A stretch of DNA of 64,000 bases. Source: Orychophragmus violaceus. Its lineage: Eukaryota > Streptophyta > Magnoliopsida > Brassicales > Brassicaceae. The translations under genes and the position numbers were made by a program. The stretch spans positions 75,957,823 through 76,021,822 of the forward strand of contig CM058239.1 of the NCBI GenBank assembly GCA_030180135.1. Direction: 5' to 3'. Position 1 is the first letter of the stretch; the number at the start of each line of letters is the position of its first letter. The notes below the pieces were generated by a model. It was not told the DNA's origin. It did not search any database and saw only the letters and a program-made list of their open reading frames with translations. Positions 53,050-63,559 of this stretch are shown one piece after another.

Positions 53050-54081
53050 TGATGCAGCCCTGGAATCACTCCAATGCTAAGATCACTTGATGATCAGATG
53101 ATTCCTAAGCTAAGCTTGCGGAAGATGGATTGAAGGTAGATGTGGTGGTGGAACTTGTGATTGACTCTCTCAACCAATGGGTTTGATTGACTCTCTCAAT
53201 CTAAGAACAAGCTATCTGAATCACTCAAATAGATTCATCTGAAACTCCTAAGAACAAGGTGAATCACTCACAATATTCAAAGAAGGAACACTTCACAAAG
53301 AACACAAACTTTGGAAGAAAAACAGAATAATTCTATTACTTTAAAATGGTTGAAAAGGGTGATTTACAATGAATTCGAACCTGAGCTTTTATAGGCTCAT
53401 AGACAACAGTCTGAAAGGCCTAATACAAGAAAAGAATCGAAAAATATAAGGAATATGGCCGTTGGGATTTATTGGAATATTTGGCCAGAAATGGAAAGAT
53501 GAATCTTCTTAAGTCTTGAAAGCTTTGGCATGAATGTGGAGTGTCTAGGTACATTCTGGATGATGTTAGAGAGATTCAATTCGTGGCCAAACTTCAGGGA
53601 AAAGAGTTGTTGGTGATTGATCTCCATTGGCTCCAAATTAGGCAAGTGTAAGAGTAATAATGGGATCCTCCTGATCATATGGCTGCTGGTGCATAGGAAC
53701 TTGATAGATAACTCTCCTGGATGATTAAATGTGTCTCCTGAATGCTTAGATATCTCTCCTGGTCGCCAATGTCTTGTTTGTAACTGATTGAATCCTTGAG
53801 CCTCCAGATGAAGCAAGCTGAGAATCATCAGTTTTAGAAGTTGAATAACTTCTTCATCTGAACTCCATTTATGATGATTCAAACTCTCCAGGATTCCTTG
53901 ATGAGTTAAGTTTCTGGAACAGGTTGATTTGTAGCTTAACTCCTCATAGTGGGAAAGATATGATCCAAGACATGCACATATGTCTCTGGTGCATACAAGC
54001 TGTTTCTCTCCAAGGGTCTTGGTTGGTTGATTTATGTCCTCTCCATGCTCCTTGGTTGATGATGACTTGATGTCCTCATCA
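53050..54081 (-). repeat. Shared middle LTR of the G1 array
   Basis: The LTR is 1032 bp. It is the 5' LTR of G1 and, because a PPT and interior follow on its far side, also the 3' LTR of a second copy. Confidence 0.85.
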
Positions 54082-54635
54082 TACTCTCCCTCTTGAAAAG
54101 GTTTCGACCTCGAAACTGAATAATCTGCATCAAGAGAAAGCAAGTTAGCTTTCATTCTGCTTTGGGAGTTTAGTGTCTTACCTTGATGTTTATATGGTCT
54201 GGAGGTGAGTGGATTGTCTGGTGGTTCTCCTTTGAGCAGATAGGATAGTAATACTCCTCTTCTTTGGTCTGGTGTAGTGTCTCCTTTGTCTGCCTTGCTC
54301 CTGCTCTCATTATGACCTGAAAAATGTTCAACACTTTGGCAAAGAGACAAGTGCATTATGGGCTCTTTATCACAGAATAAGCAACTTGAATCATTCTCCT
54401 TAAAGTCAATTTCCTGTACTAATGATATCTCATCTTCTTGCAAGGTTAACAAGTTCTTTAACACAGCTAATGAATCATTGGAAATGAAATGTATCAAAGA
54501 AAGACTTAGCTTGTTAATAGATGTTGTTGTGTCTTTGCTTGGGTATGGTGGTTTCTCATTGATGTTCTCCTTTTCTCTACTGCCTTGATCAGTCTGATCA
54601 CTTAGTATAAGGACTATTTCTGAGTTTCTCTTCAC
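53469..54635 (-). pseudogene. Second, truncated copy of the post-Gag domain
   Basis: The 388 codons match the G1 frame at 49704-50930 almost base for base, through the PPT at about 54082-54094 and into the LTR. The copy lacks its upstream Gag: similarity to G1 ends at 54674, where unrelated sequence of element I begins. It is a product of tandem duplication and later deletion. Confidence 0.75.
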
Positions 54636-56309
54636 ATTCTCTTCTCTCTTGTGCTTTGTATCTGTAGAGATGCTTCCGCAAAACTCTGTCCCTTTCTCAC
54701 TCTAAAGCTTCCGCAAATTCAGAGAGTAAACTGAGCAAAACTCAGTCAATGTTCTTAAAACCAAAAGCTCAAACTGAGCAAAACTCAGTCCCTGAACTTC
54801 CCTTTCATTCTCTCATTCATTCTCTCATTCATTCTCTCATTCATTTATACTCTCATTCTCTTGCATTCATTCTCTCATTCTCTGCATTTTTCTTTCATTC
54901 TCTGGTTACCTATACTTCACATATTCTCTCTGACTTCTGTCCTTGAAGCTCCTTAGCTCACAATGACTTAAAAATCAGAGTGCATAGCTCCTGATCAAAG
55001 CTGTGTTATTTTGAGGATTGTTGTGTGTTTCTTGGTGTTTTTAGGTGGAATGAAAAACCAACTAGTGAGGACAGTGTACAAAAGGGCTGGAGTTCAGTTT
55101 CTAAGTGGATGTACCCACTGGTCTTGAGCTTACCTAAGAAGAAGAGGCATCCAGAAGATGCTACAACAAGTTAGTCAAGAAAGGCAACACTGATTTCTTG
55201 GATAATCAAGTCTAGAAGCTGTTTCAAGAAGAGGCAGTGATGGAAGCTTGGATTCAAGGCTCAGTGTGCATCATGGTTAGGAAGATCAGTCTTGAAGCTG
55301 CTCTAAGATGGAGTAGTGATGGAGGGTTGGCTCTTAGCATGGTGTTGTTAATCTGAAGCTAACAAAGGAGCAGACCAAAAGGTGTCCATACTTAAGGGAG
55401 GCTACAAGTTGAACAACCCATCAAGGCTGTTAAGGTTTCACATAGCTCCAAAGGTCACAAGAAAAGTCATCAAGGAGCAGCCAAAGAAGAGGAGCTAGAA
55501 CCGGTTATGCAACTGATGAATCAACTCACATCTCAATGGTGCTTCCGACTTCATGTGGGCTTAAGGAAAGGTTAATGGCATGGCTAAAGTCTAGGTCTAA
55601 AGCCAACAAGCTTGTGGAAGGCTTAATAGTCCGGGGGAGGTGTTAAACCTCAAAGAAATGGAGTAAACCCTAGAGGAACTCCTAAAACCAGAAGCAACAA
55701 CACCTTGATTGATGTTAGAACCGGGAAACACTAAGTGGAGCAGACCAGGAAGGGGATGCAAGCTAGTGGTAGGCGTTGAATCAGCTCAATTCAAGAATGT
55801 TGGTGTGAAAAAGAAGGGCTAAGATTGGATGTGCAAAAATCCAGTGAGATATGCACAAGGTTTCAAAGTCCCAAACATGTCCAAAGGAAGGCTAAACCTC
55901 AACTCCTAAAAGGCTAAACTCCTAAACTCTCACTGTTTTTATTAAGTCTTCAAATAAGTCAATTAAAATCACTTGTGTTACTTATCCATTGCTTAATCAT
56001 ATACTTAAACTCATGGCATTTTACTTTAACAAGTCTTCTTTGAATCTTTGATGTGAAGGTTCATTAGGAGGCCTAAAGGAGGAGTAAGACCATGGGCAGA
56101 TTAAGTGACAAGGAGAGAGCTCAAGGAAAGACAAGAAAGAAGGCTAAGTCTTGAGGCAAGGTCATGGAAGGTCCAATGGTGAAGCTTAGTCCAATGGAGA
56201 AGCTTGATCCAATATGGAGAAGGTAATCTAAAGGAGAAGTTAACCTAATGAACCGGCTCATTTAAATGCACAAGGGAACAAGGTCAAAGCTTACATCAAG
56301 GGGATGTTG

Positions 56310-56390
56310 TGGCTATACTCTTTTTCCCTCCTTAAGGTTTTATCCCATGAGGTTTTACTTAGGGAGGTTTTTAATGAGGTAGCTCCCGCA
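56310..56390 (+). promoter_or_regulatory. Conserved stem-loop near the PPT (element I)
   Basis: Plus strand: ACTCTTTTTCCC, arm CCTCCTTAAGG, loop with TTTTATCCCATGAGG, arm ACTTAGGGAGG, TTTTTAATGAGGT. One end pair is lost and one is G-U. Confidence 0.65.
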
Positions 56391-56446
56391 TCTCCAAGCT
56401 TGGCCTCTGGTCCTTTAGTGTCTCGGCGCCCAAGCTTGCGGGGGAG

Positions 56447-57625
56447 TATTAGAGAGGATGCATTCAAGGAGGAGGAAAGGCCGAAGTCACAATGACAAAG
56501 GCCTAGAAGTCTATCCTTGGATGCACTTTGGTGTGAGACAACAAGAAGCACAAAGCAATGAAGTCCACACTTGAAGTGAGAAGAAGCACAAAACAATGTA
56601 ACTTGTGCAAGAGTATAACCTAAACTTGAGAAGGAAGCAAGAAGAGCCAAAGTGTTAATGAAGCGGATATGAGGAGATGTTGGGATACTTGGGAGTGTGT
56701 ATCACGACCAAGAGAGTGTGGATCAAAGGAGGAGGAGTGCATAAGCTTATCATGAAGTATGCCTCAGCTTATCACAAGAAGAAAGTGTTGATAAGCTATC
56801 AAAAGAGGAGATAAGAGAGAAGTGAACATGTGACCGTTAGGTCATGTCACTATCAACAAGAGAAGCGTGCACTCTCTCTCTTCAGATGGACCACAACTTC
56901 AGACATGTCTCTCTCATCAAGACCACATGAATTCAAACAAAAGGAGAGAGAGTCCTGCGGTTCAGACCTGTCCCCATCAAGAGTGTGAACACGCTTAAAG
57001 ACATCTCTCCTCACATGTGATTCTTGAATCCAACCGTTGGAACACTCCTTTAGCTTGTTATGTCCGAGATTCTCATTAGGGTTATGCTCATTTTATTGTT
57101 GTGTAAAGCAATGTAGAGTGCCTATATAAGCACCAGACTTGTAACACATTCATTAAGTAGAAATAAGAAGAAAGAGTCTTATACAAACGCTAGGGTTTTC
57201 ATTCTCTCTCTAGCGATCTCTTCTTCTCCTTTCTCTCATTGTGTCTCTCTTCTAAACACAATGAAAGCATGTTGAGTCTCGGTCCTAAGGGAGCTTTAAT
57301 GCTCCTGGTTGTGCTCTTGATTAGCTCTTCCATAGTTAATTCAAGAGACAACATCAAACCGGCTCTTCATGAACACATACAAGAACAACACCCTCTACTT
57401 ACTGATTCTCTTAATTCTCATGAGTAAACACACTCTATAAGTGATGTTAGGCTCCTGGATAAGTCTCAAATAGAGTGGTGCTCTTGTTAAAGCTAAGTAG
57501 AACCATTAACTTCCAAGCTAAACTTGGTTGCGGATTCACTTAAGCTCTCTCTCTCTAAAAAAGGGTTTAGAGTAATCTAAGGTTTCTCAACATGATTCAA
57601 TGGTCATGATTGTGAAATCCCAACA
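56447..57625 (+). repeat. 3' LTR of element I
   Basis: The 1179-bp LTR starts TATTAGAGAGGATGC; TATA-like CTATATAAG lies near 57122. Its first 430 bp or so resemble the arms of the palindrome at 43142-44132, and its end resembles the K LTR end. An open frame at 57239-57427 with a signal-like LLVVLLISSS stretch is probably chance. Confidence 0.8.
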
Positions 57626-57818
57626 CAGGATTCCTTGATGAGTTAAGTTTCTGGAACAGGTTGATTTGTAGCTTAACTCCTCATAGTGGGAAAGATATGA
57701 TCCAAGACATGCACATATGTCTCTGGTGCATACAAGCTGTTTCTCTCCAAGGGTCTTGGTTGGTTGATTTATGTCCTCTCCATGCTCCTTGGTTGATGAT
57801 GACTTGATGTCCTCATCA
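57626..57818 (-). repeat. G1-family LTR fragment
   Basis: It matches the U3 start of the middle G1 LTR (about 53889-54081) almost exactly. It is probably the right-hand part of a third LTR of the array into which element I was inserted. It is followed by TAAA and then the G2 LTR. Confidence 0.75.
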
Positions 57819-57822
57819 TAAA

Positions 57823-58876
57823 TGATGTAGCCCCAAAAATGAGACTAGATGGATAGATTGGTGGAGAACAAGCACTGGTCTTAAGACTCTCTTACTTATC
57901 CGGATGAGATGGGATGAATGATTGAAGATGGGAATTGATCTGCTGGTTTTAGAACTCTCTCAAATCAATTAAGTAGATGGTGTAGATGATGGAGTGAAAG
58001 ACGCCACAAGGTCTATGGAAGAAACCTTGATAAGTCTAAGAACACAAAAGAGAGGCTTCTCACACAATCTCTATGAATTCAAACAAGTGTTTTATGAACA
58101 CAAAACAAACAGTTTTTATTATCAAAATGGGTCTCCCTTACATTGATATGTTTAAGCCATTATATAGGCACGTACAAGAATAAGGACCCTTATATGGTCA
58201 TAAACAAAAGATCTCTGGAAAATAAATGCAAATATTGAAGGCATATATTTTGGCTATTTTTTAGCCATTTAAATTAATTGCTTGGTCAAAATAAATCAAC
58301 TCCTTGAAGACTATGTATCTTGACAGCTTAGGTGAGAATCCTTGAGCATTATTTCGTAGCTGGAGCATTGATAGGAATCTCACATTCCTTTTGACCAAAA
58401 GTAAATGTGATCGTGGCCAAATATGGTAAGTGCTTTCTCCTTTGTATCTTGAATACTTCTGGTTTATTTTTTGTGATCCACGTCTTCTATAAGCCTTTAA
58501 TTGGCCCATATGATCTCCTGGATGCCAAGTAAATGTTTGCAAGGAATTATAACACCTATTCATAACACTTGCCTTAAAAATATCAGAAGACGACCAATTG
58601 AGTGTATCTTCGGTTATGGTTGATCCACGTCTGGTCCAGCTCGGTTCATAGATGGTTTTGGGTCCTTGATGGATCAAGAATATGGCCCAAGTAGGATCTG
58701 AGCTTAACTCTTCATGGTTGGGATTGTATGCTTCAATATTAGGCCATTGGTCAATCTTGTTAAAACTGTCTTGTGAGAACAAATTGTTGAAACAAGTCTT
58801 GGTGTATTTCAGCGTGGATATGACTTTATACTCCTTAGTGTCTTCATGAAAGGCTTTGGATTTGATGACCTCATCA
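57823..58876 (-). repeat. 3' LTR of G2
   Basis: The 1054-bp repeat is joined to the PPT TACTCTCCCTCTT (plus strand) at 58877-58889. Confidence 0.85.
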
Positions 58877-59091
58877 TACTCTCCCTCTTCAACAGGATTT
58901 GTCCTCAAATCCTGATCTACTTCTTTCGTGATACATATGTTGGGAGCAGCTGGTTTTGATAAAGGTTCAGCAGCTTTGTGCACCTTTATGCCTCTCTTTT
59001 CTTCCAAGCGTGTGAGCCTTTGATCAAGGTTTTTGATCTCCTCATAAATCATTTTCAAAGAGGTAACATTATCTCCTTTAATGTTATTCAT
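58261..59091 (-). CDS. Reduced Gag N terminus joined to the U3-encoded domain (G2)
   Basis: The 276-codon frame starts 335 bases inside the primer site. Residues 1-33 form a likely coiled coil (IYEEIKNLDQRLTRLEEKR), similar to the start of M Gag. The capsid core and zinc knuckle are absent. After a short linker come DLRTNPVEEGEYDEV, with the PPT encoding EEGEYDE, and about 205 residues encoded in U3, including FTWHPGDHMGQ and a tail with FSPKLSRYI. The frame looks like G1 with the middle removed. The matching frame in the 5' LTR copy is broken at 60171-60200. Role unknown; it may be a dominant modifier of Gag assembly, but that is only a guess. Confidence 0.6.
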   Translation of the reverse strand: MNNIKGDNVTSLKMIYEEIKNLDQRLTRLEEKRGIKVHKAAEPLSKPAAPNICITKEVDQDLRTNPVEEGEYDEVIKSKAFHEDTKEYKVISTLKYTKTCFNNLFSQDSFNKIDQWPNIEAYNPNHEELSSDPTWAIFLIHQGPKTIYEPSWTRRGSTITEDTLNWSSSDIFKASVMNRCYNSLQTFTWHPGDHMGQLKAYRRRGSQKINQKYSRYKGESTYHIWPRSHLLLVKRNVRFLSMLQLRNNAQGFSPKLSRYIVFKELIYFDQAINLNG

Positions 59092-59425
59092 TACTCAATG
59101 GTATTAAACAACACAAAGAAAAGAATACCAAGGATTGGAAAAAGGAATTTGAGAATTGCACACGTTTTGGATCTTTGTAATCTGGGTTTTGTGATTTTTG
59201 TGGAGTTTTTATTTTTGGTAAGAAATAGAAGAAACTGAAAAGAAAGAAAACAAAGAAGCAAAACAAATTTCTGGGTTTTTGTTTATGAAAGAAAATTGAA
59301 TGAGGAACAAAGAAACAACAATTTTTTTTTTGGTTTTTCTTTTTTAAAATAATAGAAAACAAAGAATTCAGAATTAAAAAGATAGAATTAGATTGGATTG
59401 ACACAACCTTTGATAGGAGCTTTTA
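59092..59425 (-). other. Short leader of G2
   Basis: A and T runs, no gene. Similar in style to the end of the G1 leader. Confidence 0.6.
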
Positions 59426-59437
59426 GCTCTGATACCA
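59426..59437 (-). promoter_or_regulatory. Primer binding site (G2)
   Basis: TGGTATCAGAGC on the minus strand, two bases from the LTR. Confidence 0.88.
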
Positions 59438-59439
59438 AA

Positions 59440-60483
59440 TGATGTAGCCCCAAAAATGAGACTAGATGGATAGATTGGTGGAGAACAAGCACTGGTCTTA
59501 AGACTCTCTTACTTGTCCGGATGAGATGGGATGAATGATTGAAGATGGGAATTGATCTGCTGGTTTTAGAACTCTCTCAAATCAATTAAGTAGATGGTGT
59601 AGATGATGGAGTGAAAGACGCCACAAGGTCTATGGAAGAAACCTTGATAAGTCTAAGAACACAAAAGAGAGGCTTCTCACACAATCTCTATGAATTCAAA
59701 CAAGTGTTTTATGAACACAAAACAAACAATTTTTATTATCAAAATGGGTCTCCCTTACATTGATATGTTTAAGCCATTATATAGGCACGTACAAGAATAA
59801 GGACCCTTATATGGTCATAAACAAAAGATCTCTGGAAAATAAATGCAAATATTGAAGGCAGATATTTTGGCTATTTTTTAGCCATTTAAATTAATTGCTT
59901 GGTCAAAATAAATCAACTCCTTGAAGACTATGTATCTTGACAGCTTAGGTGAGAATCCTTGAGCATTATTTCGTAGCTGGAGCATTTCACATTCCTTTTG
60001 ACCAAAAGTAAATGTGATCGTGGCCAAATATGGTAAGTGCTTTCTCCTTTGTATCTTGAATACTTCTGGTTTTTTTTTTGTGATCCACGTCTTCTATAAG
60101 CCTTTAATTGGCCCATATGATCTCCTGGATGCCAAGTAAATGTTTGCAAGGAATTATAACACCTATTCATAACACTTGCCTTAAAAATATCAGAAGACGA
60201 CTAATTGAGTGTATCTTCGGTTATGGTTGATCCACGTCTGGTCCAGCTCGGTTCATAGATGGTTTTGGGTCCTTGATGGATCAAGAATATGGCCCAAGTA
60301 GGATATGAGCTTAACTCTTCATGGTTGGGATTGTATGCTTCAATATTAGGCCATTGGTCAATCTTGTTAAAACTGTCTTGTGAGAACAAATTGTTGAAAC
60401 AAGTCTTGGTGTATTTCAGCGTGGGTATGACTTTATACTCCTTAGTGTCTTCATGAAAAGCTTTGGATTTGATGACCTCATCA
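59440..60483 (-). repeat. 5' LTR of G2
   Basis: The 1044-bp repeat lacks 10 bp present in the 3' LTR. It ends CCTCATCA (plus strand) before AAAAT at 60484-60488. Confidence 0.85.
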
Positions 60484-60488
60484 AAAAT

Positions 60489-61163
60489 AAAGAGAGAAAA
60501 ACAAGTTTCAGTATATCAAATGAGTTCTATATTTCTGTATATCTTTACAAGGGTTTTGCATCTCTTTATATAGAGAGAGCAGCACATAAGAAGCCCTAAT
60601 TAAGCATAGAATTCAAAATATACTATGGGGGGGAAAAGTGACTCCATTTGAATTTGAATTCACAAAGTGACAGCCTGTCTGCGTCCATATAGCTGACTAT
60701 ATCAGCGAGTCTTTCTCCTCTTCCATTTCATATAGCTGACTATATCAGCGAGTCTCCATATAGCTGACTATATCAGCGAGTCTTTCTCCTCCTTGTCTCA
60801 CACACTCCTTGACCGTGATATGAACACTTCCAAGTGTGGCCAGCTCCTCTCAACCGCCTTCATTAACCATTTGGCTCCTTTGGAAACATTTAAGCTTTGG
60901 CTCCTTTGCTTAAATGTTTCTTCCTCTTCTTGCTTCTTTACCAAGTCTCGGTTGTACACTTGCACAAGACAATGCTTTGTGCTTCTTCTCACTTCAAGTG
61001 TGGACTTCATAGCTCTTTGATGCCTTCATCCTTAGCTTTGCTCAGTGTTGATCCCATCTTTGGTCTTCTTTGTCACACACCAAAGCTCATCCAAGGATAG
61101 ACTTCTTGGCCTTGTCATTGTGACTTCGGCCTTTCCTCCTCCTTGAATGCTTCCTCTCTAATA
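60489..61163 (-). repeat. 3' LTR of element K, U3 part
   Basis: This completes the LTR begun at 48774. A TATA-like CTCTATATAAAG (minus strand) lies near 60570. A 26-bp phrase containing CATATAGCTGACTATATCAG occurs three times at about 60690-60785. The LTR ends ATTCAAGG...TATTAG at 61163, joined to the PPT CTCCCCCGCAAGC. Confidence 0.8.
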
Positions 61164-61360
61164 CTCCCCCGCAAGCTTGGTCGTCGGGACGCCAAGTGAG
61201 AAGAGGACCAAAGGACAAGCTTGGAGATGCGGGAGCTTGAGAGCACCCCAACTTCATCAAGGAGAGAGTCTCAGCTTTGTCTTCATGACTTCAGCCTCTC
61301 CTCCTCCTTTCCTGCTACCTCTCTAATACTCCCCCGCAAGCTTGGTCGTCGGGACGCAAA
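61100..61360 (-). repeat. Duplicated U3 start and PPT of element K
   Basis: TCTCTAATACTCCCCCGCAA occurs at about 61155-61174 and again at about 61323-61342, each copy preceded by a TTTCCTCCTCC-type U3 stretch and followed by GCTTGGTCGTCGGGACG. A segment of about 170 bp is therefore in tandem, the inner copy more diverged upstream. Confidence 0.7.
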
Positions 61361-61394
61361 GGGAGAAGAGGACCAAAGGCCAAGCTTGGAGCTG

Positions 61395-61475
61395 TGGGAC
61401 TACCTCATTAAAAACCTCCTTAAGGAAAACCTCTTTGGGATAAAACCTTAAGGAGGACAAAAAGAGTATAGTCCA
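61395..61475 (-). promoter_or_regulatory. Conserved stem-loop near the PPT (element K)
   Basis: Minus strand: ACTCTTTTTG, arm CCTCCTTAAGG, loop with TTTTATCCCAAAGAGG, arm CCTTAAGGAGG, TTTTTAATGAGGT. The stem is a perfect 11 bp. Confidence 0.7.
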
Positions 61476-63547
61476 CATACTCAAGATGTAACTTGACCTT
61501 GGTATGAATGTATTGAACCATGGCTACTCCTTTCCATAATTCTTTCATTCCTTAGCATTCCTTTGACTTGAATTCTCTTGATATGAACTTCTTGCTCTTG
61601 TTGTGTCTTTTGAAACTTGGAATCCATAGGGCTCCGGCCTTTAACCCCAACTTCCATCATCCTCCTCATCTTGGAAGAACTTCAAGTCGGTCTCATCTTC
61701 CTCTTGGAAAGACTTCAAGGCTTGCGGATGCTCCTTATGGCTCCTTCACTTCCTAATGCTCTTGAAGAATGTCCATGCCTTTCTCCTTTCCTTATAAACC
61801 TTCAACACAAAGTTTTAAAGGAAACATGTTAAAGTATATGAAATGGCATCTAAGACATTAGTTATGAATGAAACCTTTATGTTTGAAACGTTTTAGAGAA
61901 TTGATTGTAAAACGTTTTTGACTTTGAAATGAGACATAACAACATCATAATCAAGAGAATCACAAGAATTTGAACTTCAATAGGTTTCAAAACCTTTTAA
62001 GAAAAGATTGAAAAACGTTTTGAGAATTGTAAAAACGTTTTCAACACTTCAAACTCTATCAAACACTATTAAGTCTTTAGGCAATCTAAATGGTAATGAA
62101 AAAAAAGAGAGTTCTAGAAGTAGCCTGATCATAGTATGTGAGTTGCGGTTTGGATTAGAGCTTAAACTCCCCCGCACTCTTGAATTATCCATGGCTCTTC
62201 ACCATGACTCTACCACTTGTGCAATCTGACTTTTGCACCACAAATATATCACCAGCTTGCATACTCTTCTTGGCCTGCTCAACTTGGTGATTCCCGGATC
62301 TATCACTCTTGAGTTCTCCATTATTATGGAGGGAGTATTCAAGAAGAAAGATCACAACAACTCTTGAGTTCTCCATTGTTATGGAGGGAGTATTCAAGAA
62401 GACATATCACAACAACTCTTGAGTTCTCCATTGTTATGGAGGGAGTATTCAAGAAACAAGTTGGGCTGATTCATCGTGTCACCAGCTTGCATATCCACTA
62501 GATCTTCCACCATAGCCATCTCTTTGGTTTGAACTATGTTGGGCTTGTCTTGTGGTCTTACTCCACTTGGTTGAACCACGGTTCTAACACCAACAAACAA
62601 CAAACGAGGCCTCTCCCTTCTTGAATGGACAGAGTATAAACCGCCATTCTCACTTAGGAAGATCCTTCAACAATAAGCACATCCACCATCTTGATGAATG
62701 CTCCATGAGGATTTCAGCTAATCCACAACTCCATGAGCTCACTGATTTTGTTGGAGACTTCTTCAGCTCCTCAACCACACAGCCCCTTTAACTTCAGTAT
62801 GAAACGCCATTAAGACTGATCCTTACTGCCAACAACTCGCCATTCCTCCTAAGAACACCTAAACACAAGAAAACACTCAAGCAACACAAGTTTGATCAGG
62901 ACTAATGAGCTTTAAGTTTCTGTGCAAGAATAAGATAGTTCTTTAGGAGTAAACTTTAGAGTAAAAATAGAAGTAACCAGAGAGTATAAGGAGTATGGGA
63001 TGTCACACAACTCAGATTAAGAGAGTGTGCACCAGAGAATGAGAGTATAGAGAGTATGTGAGTTTGGAAGGCATAAACTCAGATTAAGAGCATGTAAACC
63101 AAACTTAGAGAATAGTAGAATGGAAGAATGGGAGAATGAACCTGAAACACAGAAAATAAAAGGTTAGAGAATAAGTTTCTAGTTCAGGGACTAAGATAGC
63201 TTAGTTTAACTTAGAAACAAACACATGTTTAAGGTTCAGGGACTGAGTTTCTTGCTCAGTTTAACTCATAAACATTTCAAAAGTTCAGGGACTGAGTTTG
63301 CTCAGTTTGAAACAAGCAACAACCAAACCAGAGAAGTAACAAGTAAAGACATAACTATATGCTCTTGTTCCTCTCTGATTTCTTAACCAACTTGTCATCT
63401 CTTCAAAACAGAGAGCTACAAGTATTAAGAACATGAAACCAAGTAAAACCAGAAGCTTGGTCCATGGAAAACATTGCGGAAGTAAAAGGAAAATCAAGAC
63501 AGATTTTGCTCTCTATCTTGAAACAATTTGCAGCCAAGAATCAAGCC
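61476..63547 (-). other. Non-coding interior of element K
   Basis: No frame longer than about 75 codons and no known domain. A 55-bp unit containing GGAGGGAGTATTCAAG is repeated at 62306-62360, 62361-62415 and, partly, 62416-62456. TCAGGGACTGAGTTT words recur near 63240-63300. The minus strand near 62200-62600 keeps short coding-like runs (MQAGDIFVVQKS), which may be scraps of a lost gag. Confidence 0.55.
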
Positions 63548-63559
63548 GCTCTGATACCA
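63548..63559 (-). promoter_or_regulatory. Primer binding site (element K)
   Basis: TGGTATCAGAGC on the minus strand, directly beside the LTR. Confidence 0.88.

Larger units (their letters stand above)
54675..57625 (+). mobile_element. Non-coding LTR element I, 5' truncated
   Basis: This plus-strand member of the K family has 1.77 kb of interior (54675-56446), PPT GCTTGCGGGGGAG at 56434-56446 and a complete 3' LTR at 56447-57625 (1179 bp, TATTAG...CCCAACA). The 5' LTR and primer site are missing. The interior holds phrases shared with K, such as TCAGTCCCTGAAC, and a TCATTCTC repeat at about 54800-54900, but no credible gene. It sits in a G1-type LTR, whose remainder follows at 57626. Confidence 0.75.
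57823..60483 (-). mobile_element. Mini Gag-derived LTR element G2
   Basis: The 3' LTR is 57823-58876 (1054 bp) and the 5' LTR 59440-60483 (1044 bp); the lengths differ by a 10-bp indel near 58370. The interior is only 563 bp. The LTRs begin TGATGAGG and end CTACATCA on the minus strand, with a primer site two bases inside. Flanks are ATAAA on the left and AAAAT on the right, so it has no clean target duplication of its own. Confidence 0.82.

Noticed and set aside
57239..57427. 62-codon frame with a hydrophobic stretch as a secreted peptide gene
   Set aside because: It lies inside the I LTR next to the TATA region, and I see no matching frame in the K LTR.
57818..57823. Clean target duplication for G2
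   Set aside because: Left flank ATAAA and right flank AAAAT do not match; the right one matches the flank of G1 at 49280-49284 instead.
2262..63559. TGGTATCAGAGC matches as tRNA genes
   Set aside because: Each lies at an LTR edge as a 12-base primer site; no cloverleaf is present.
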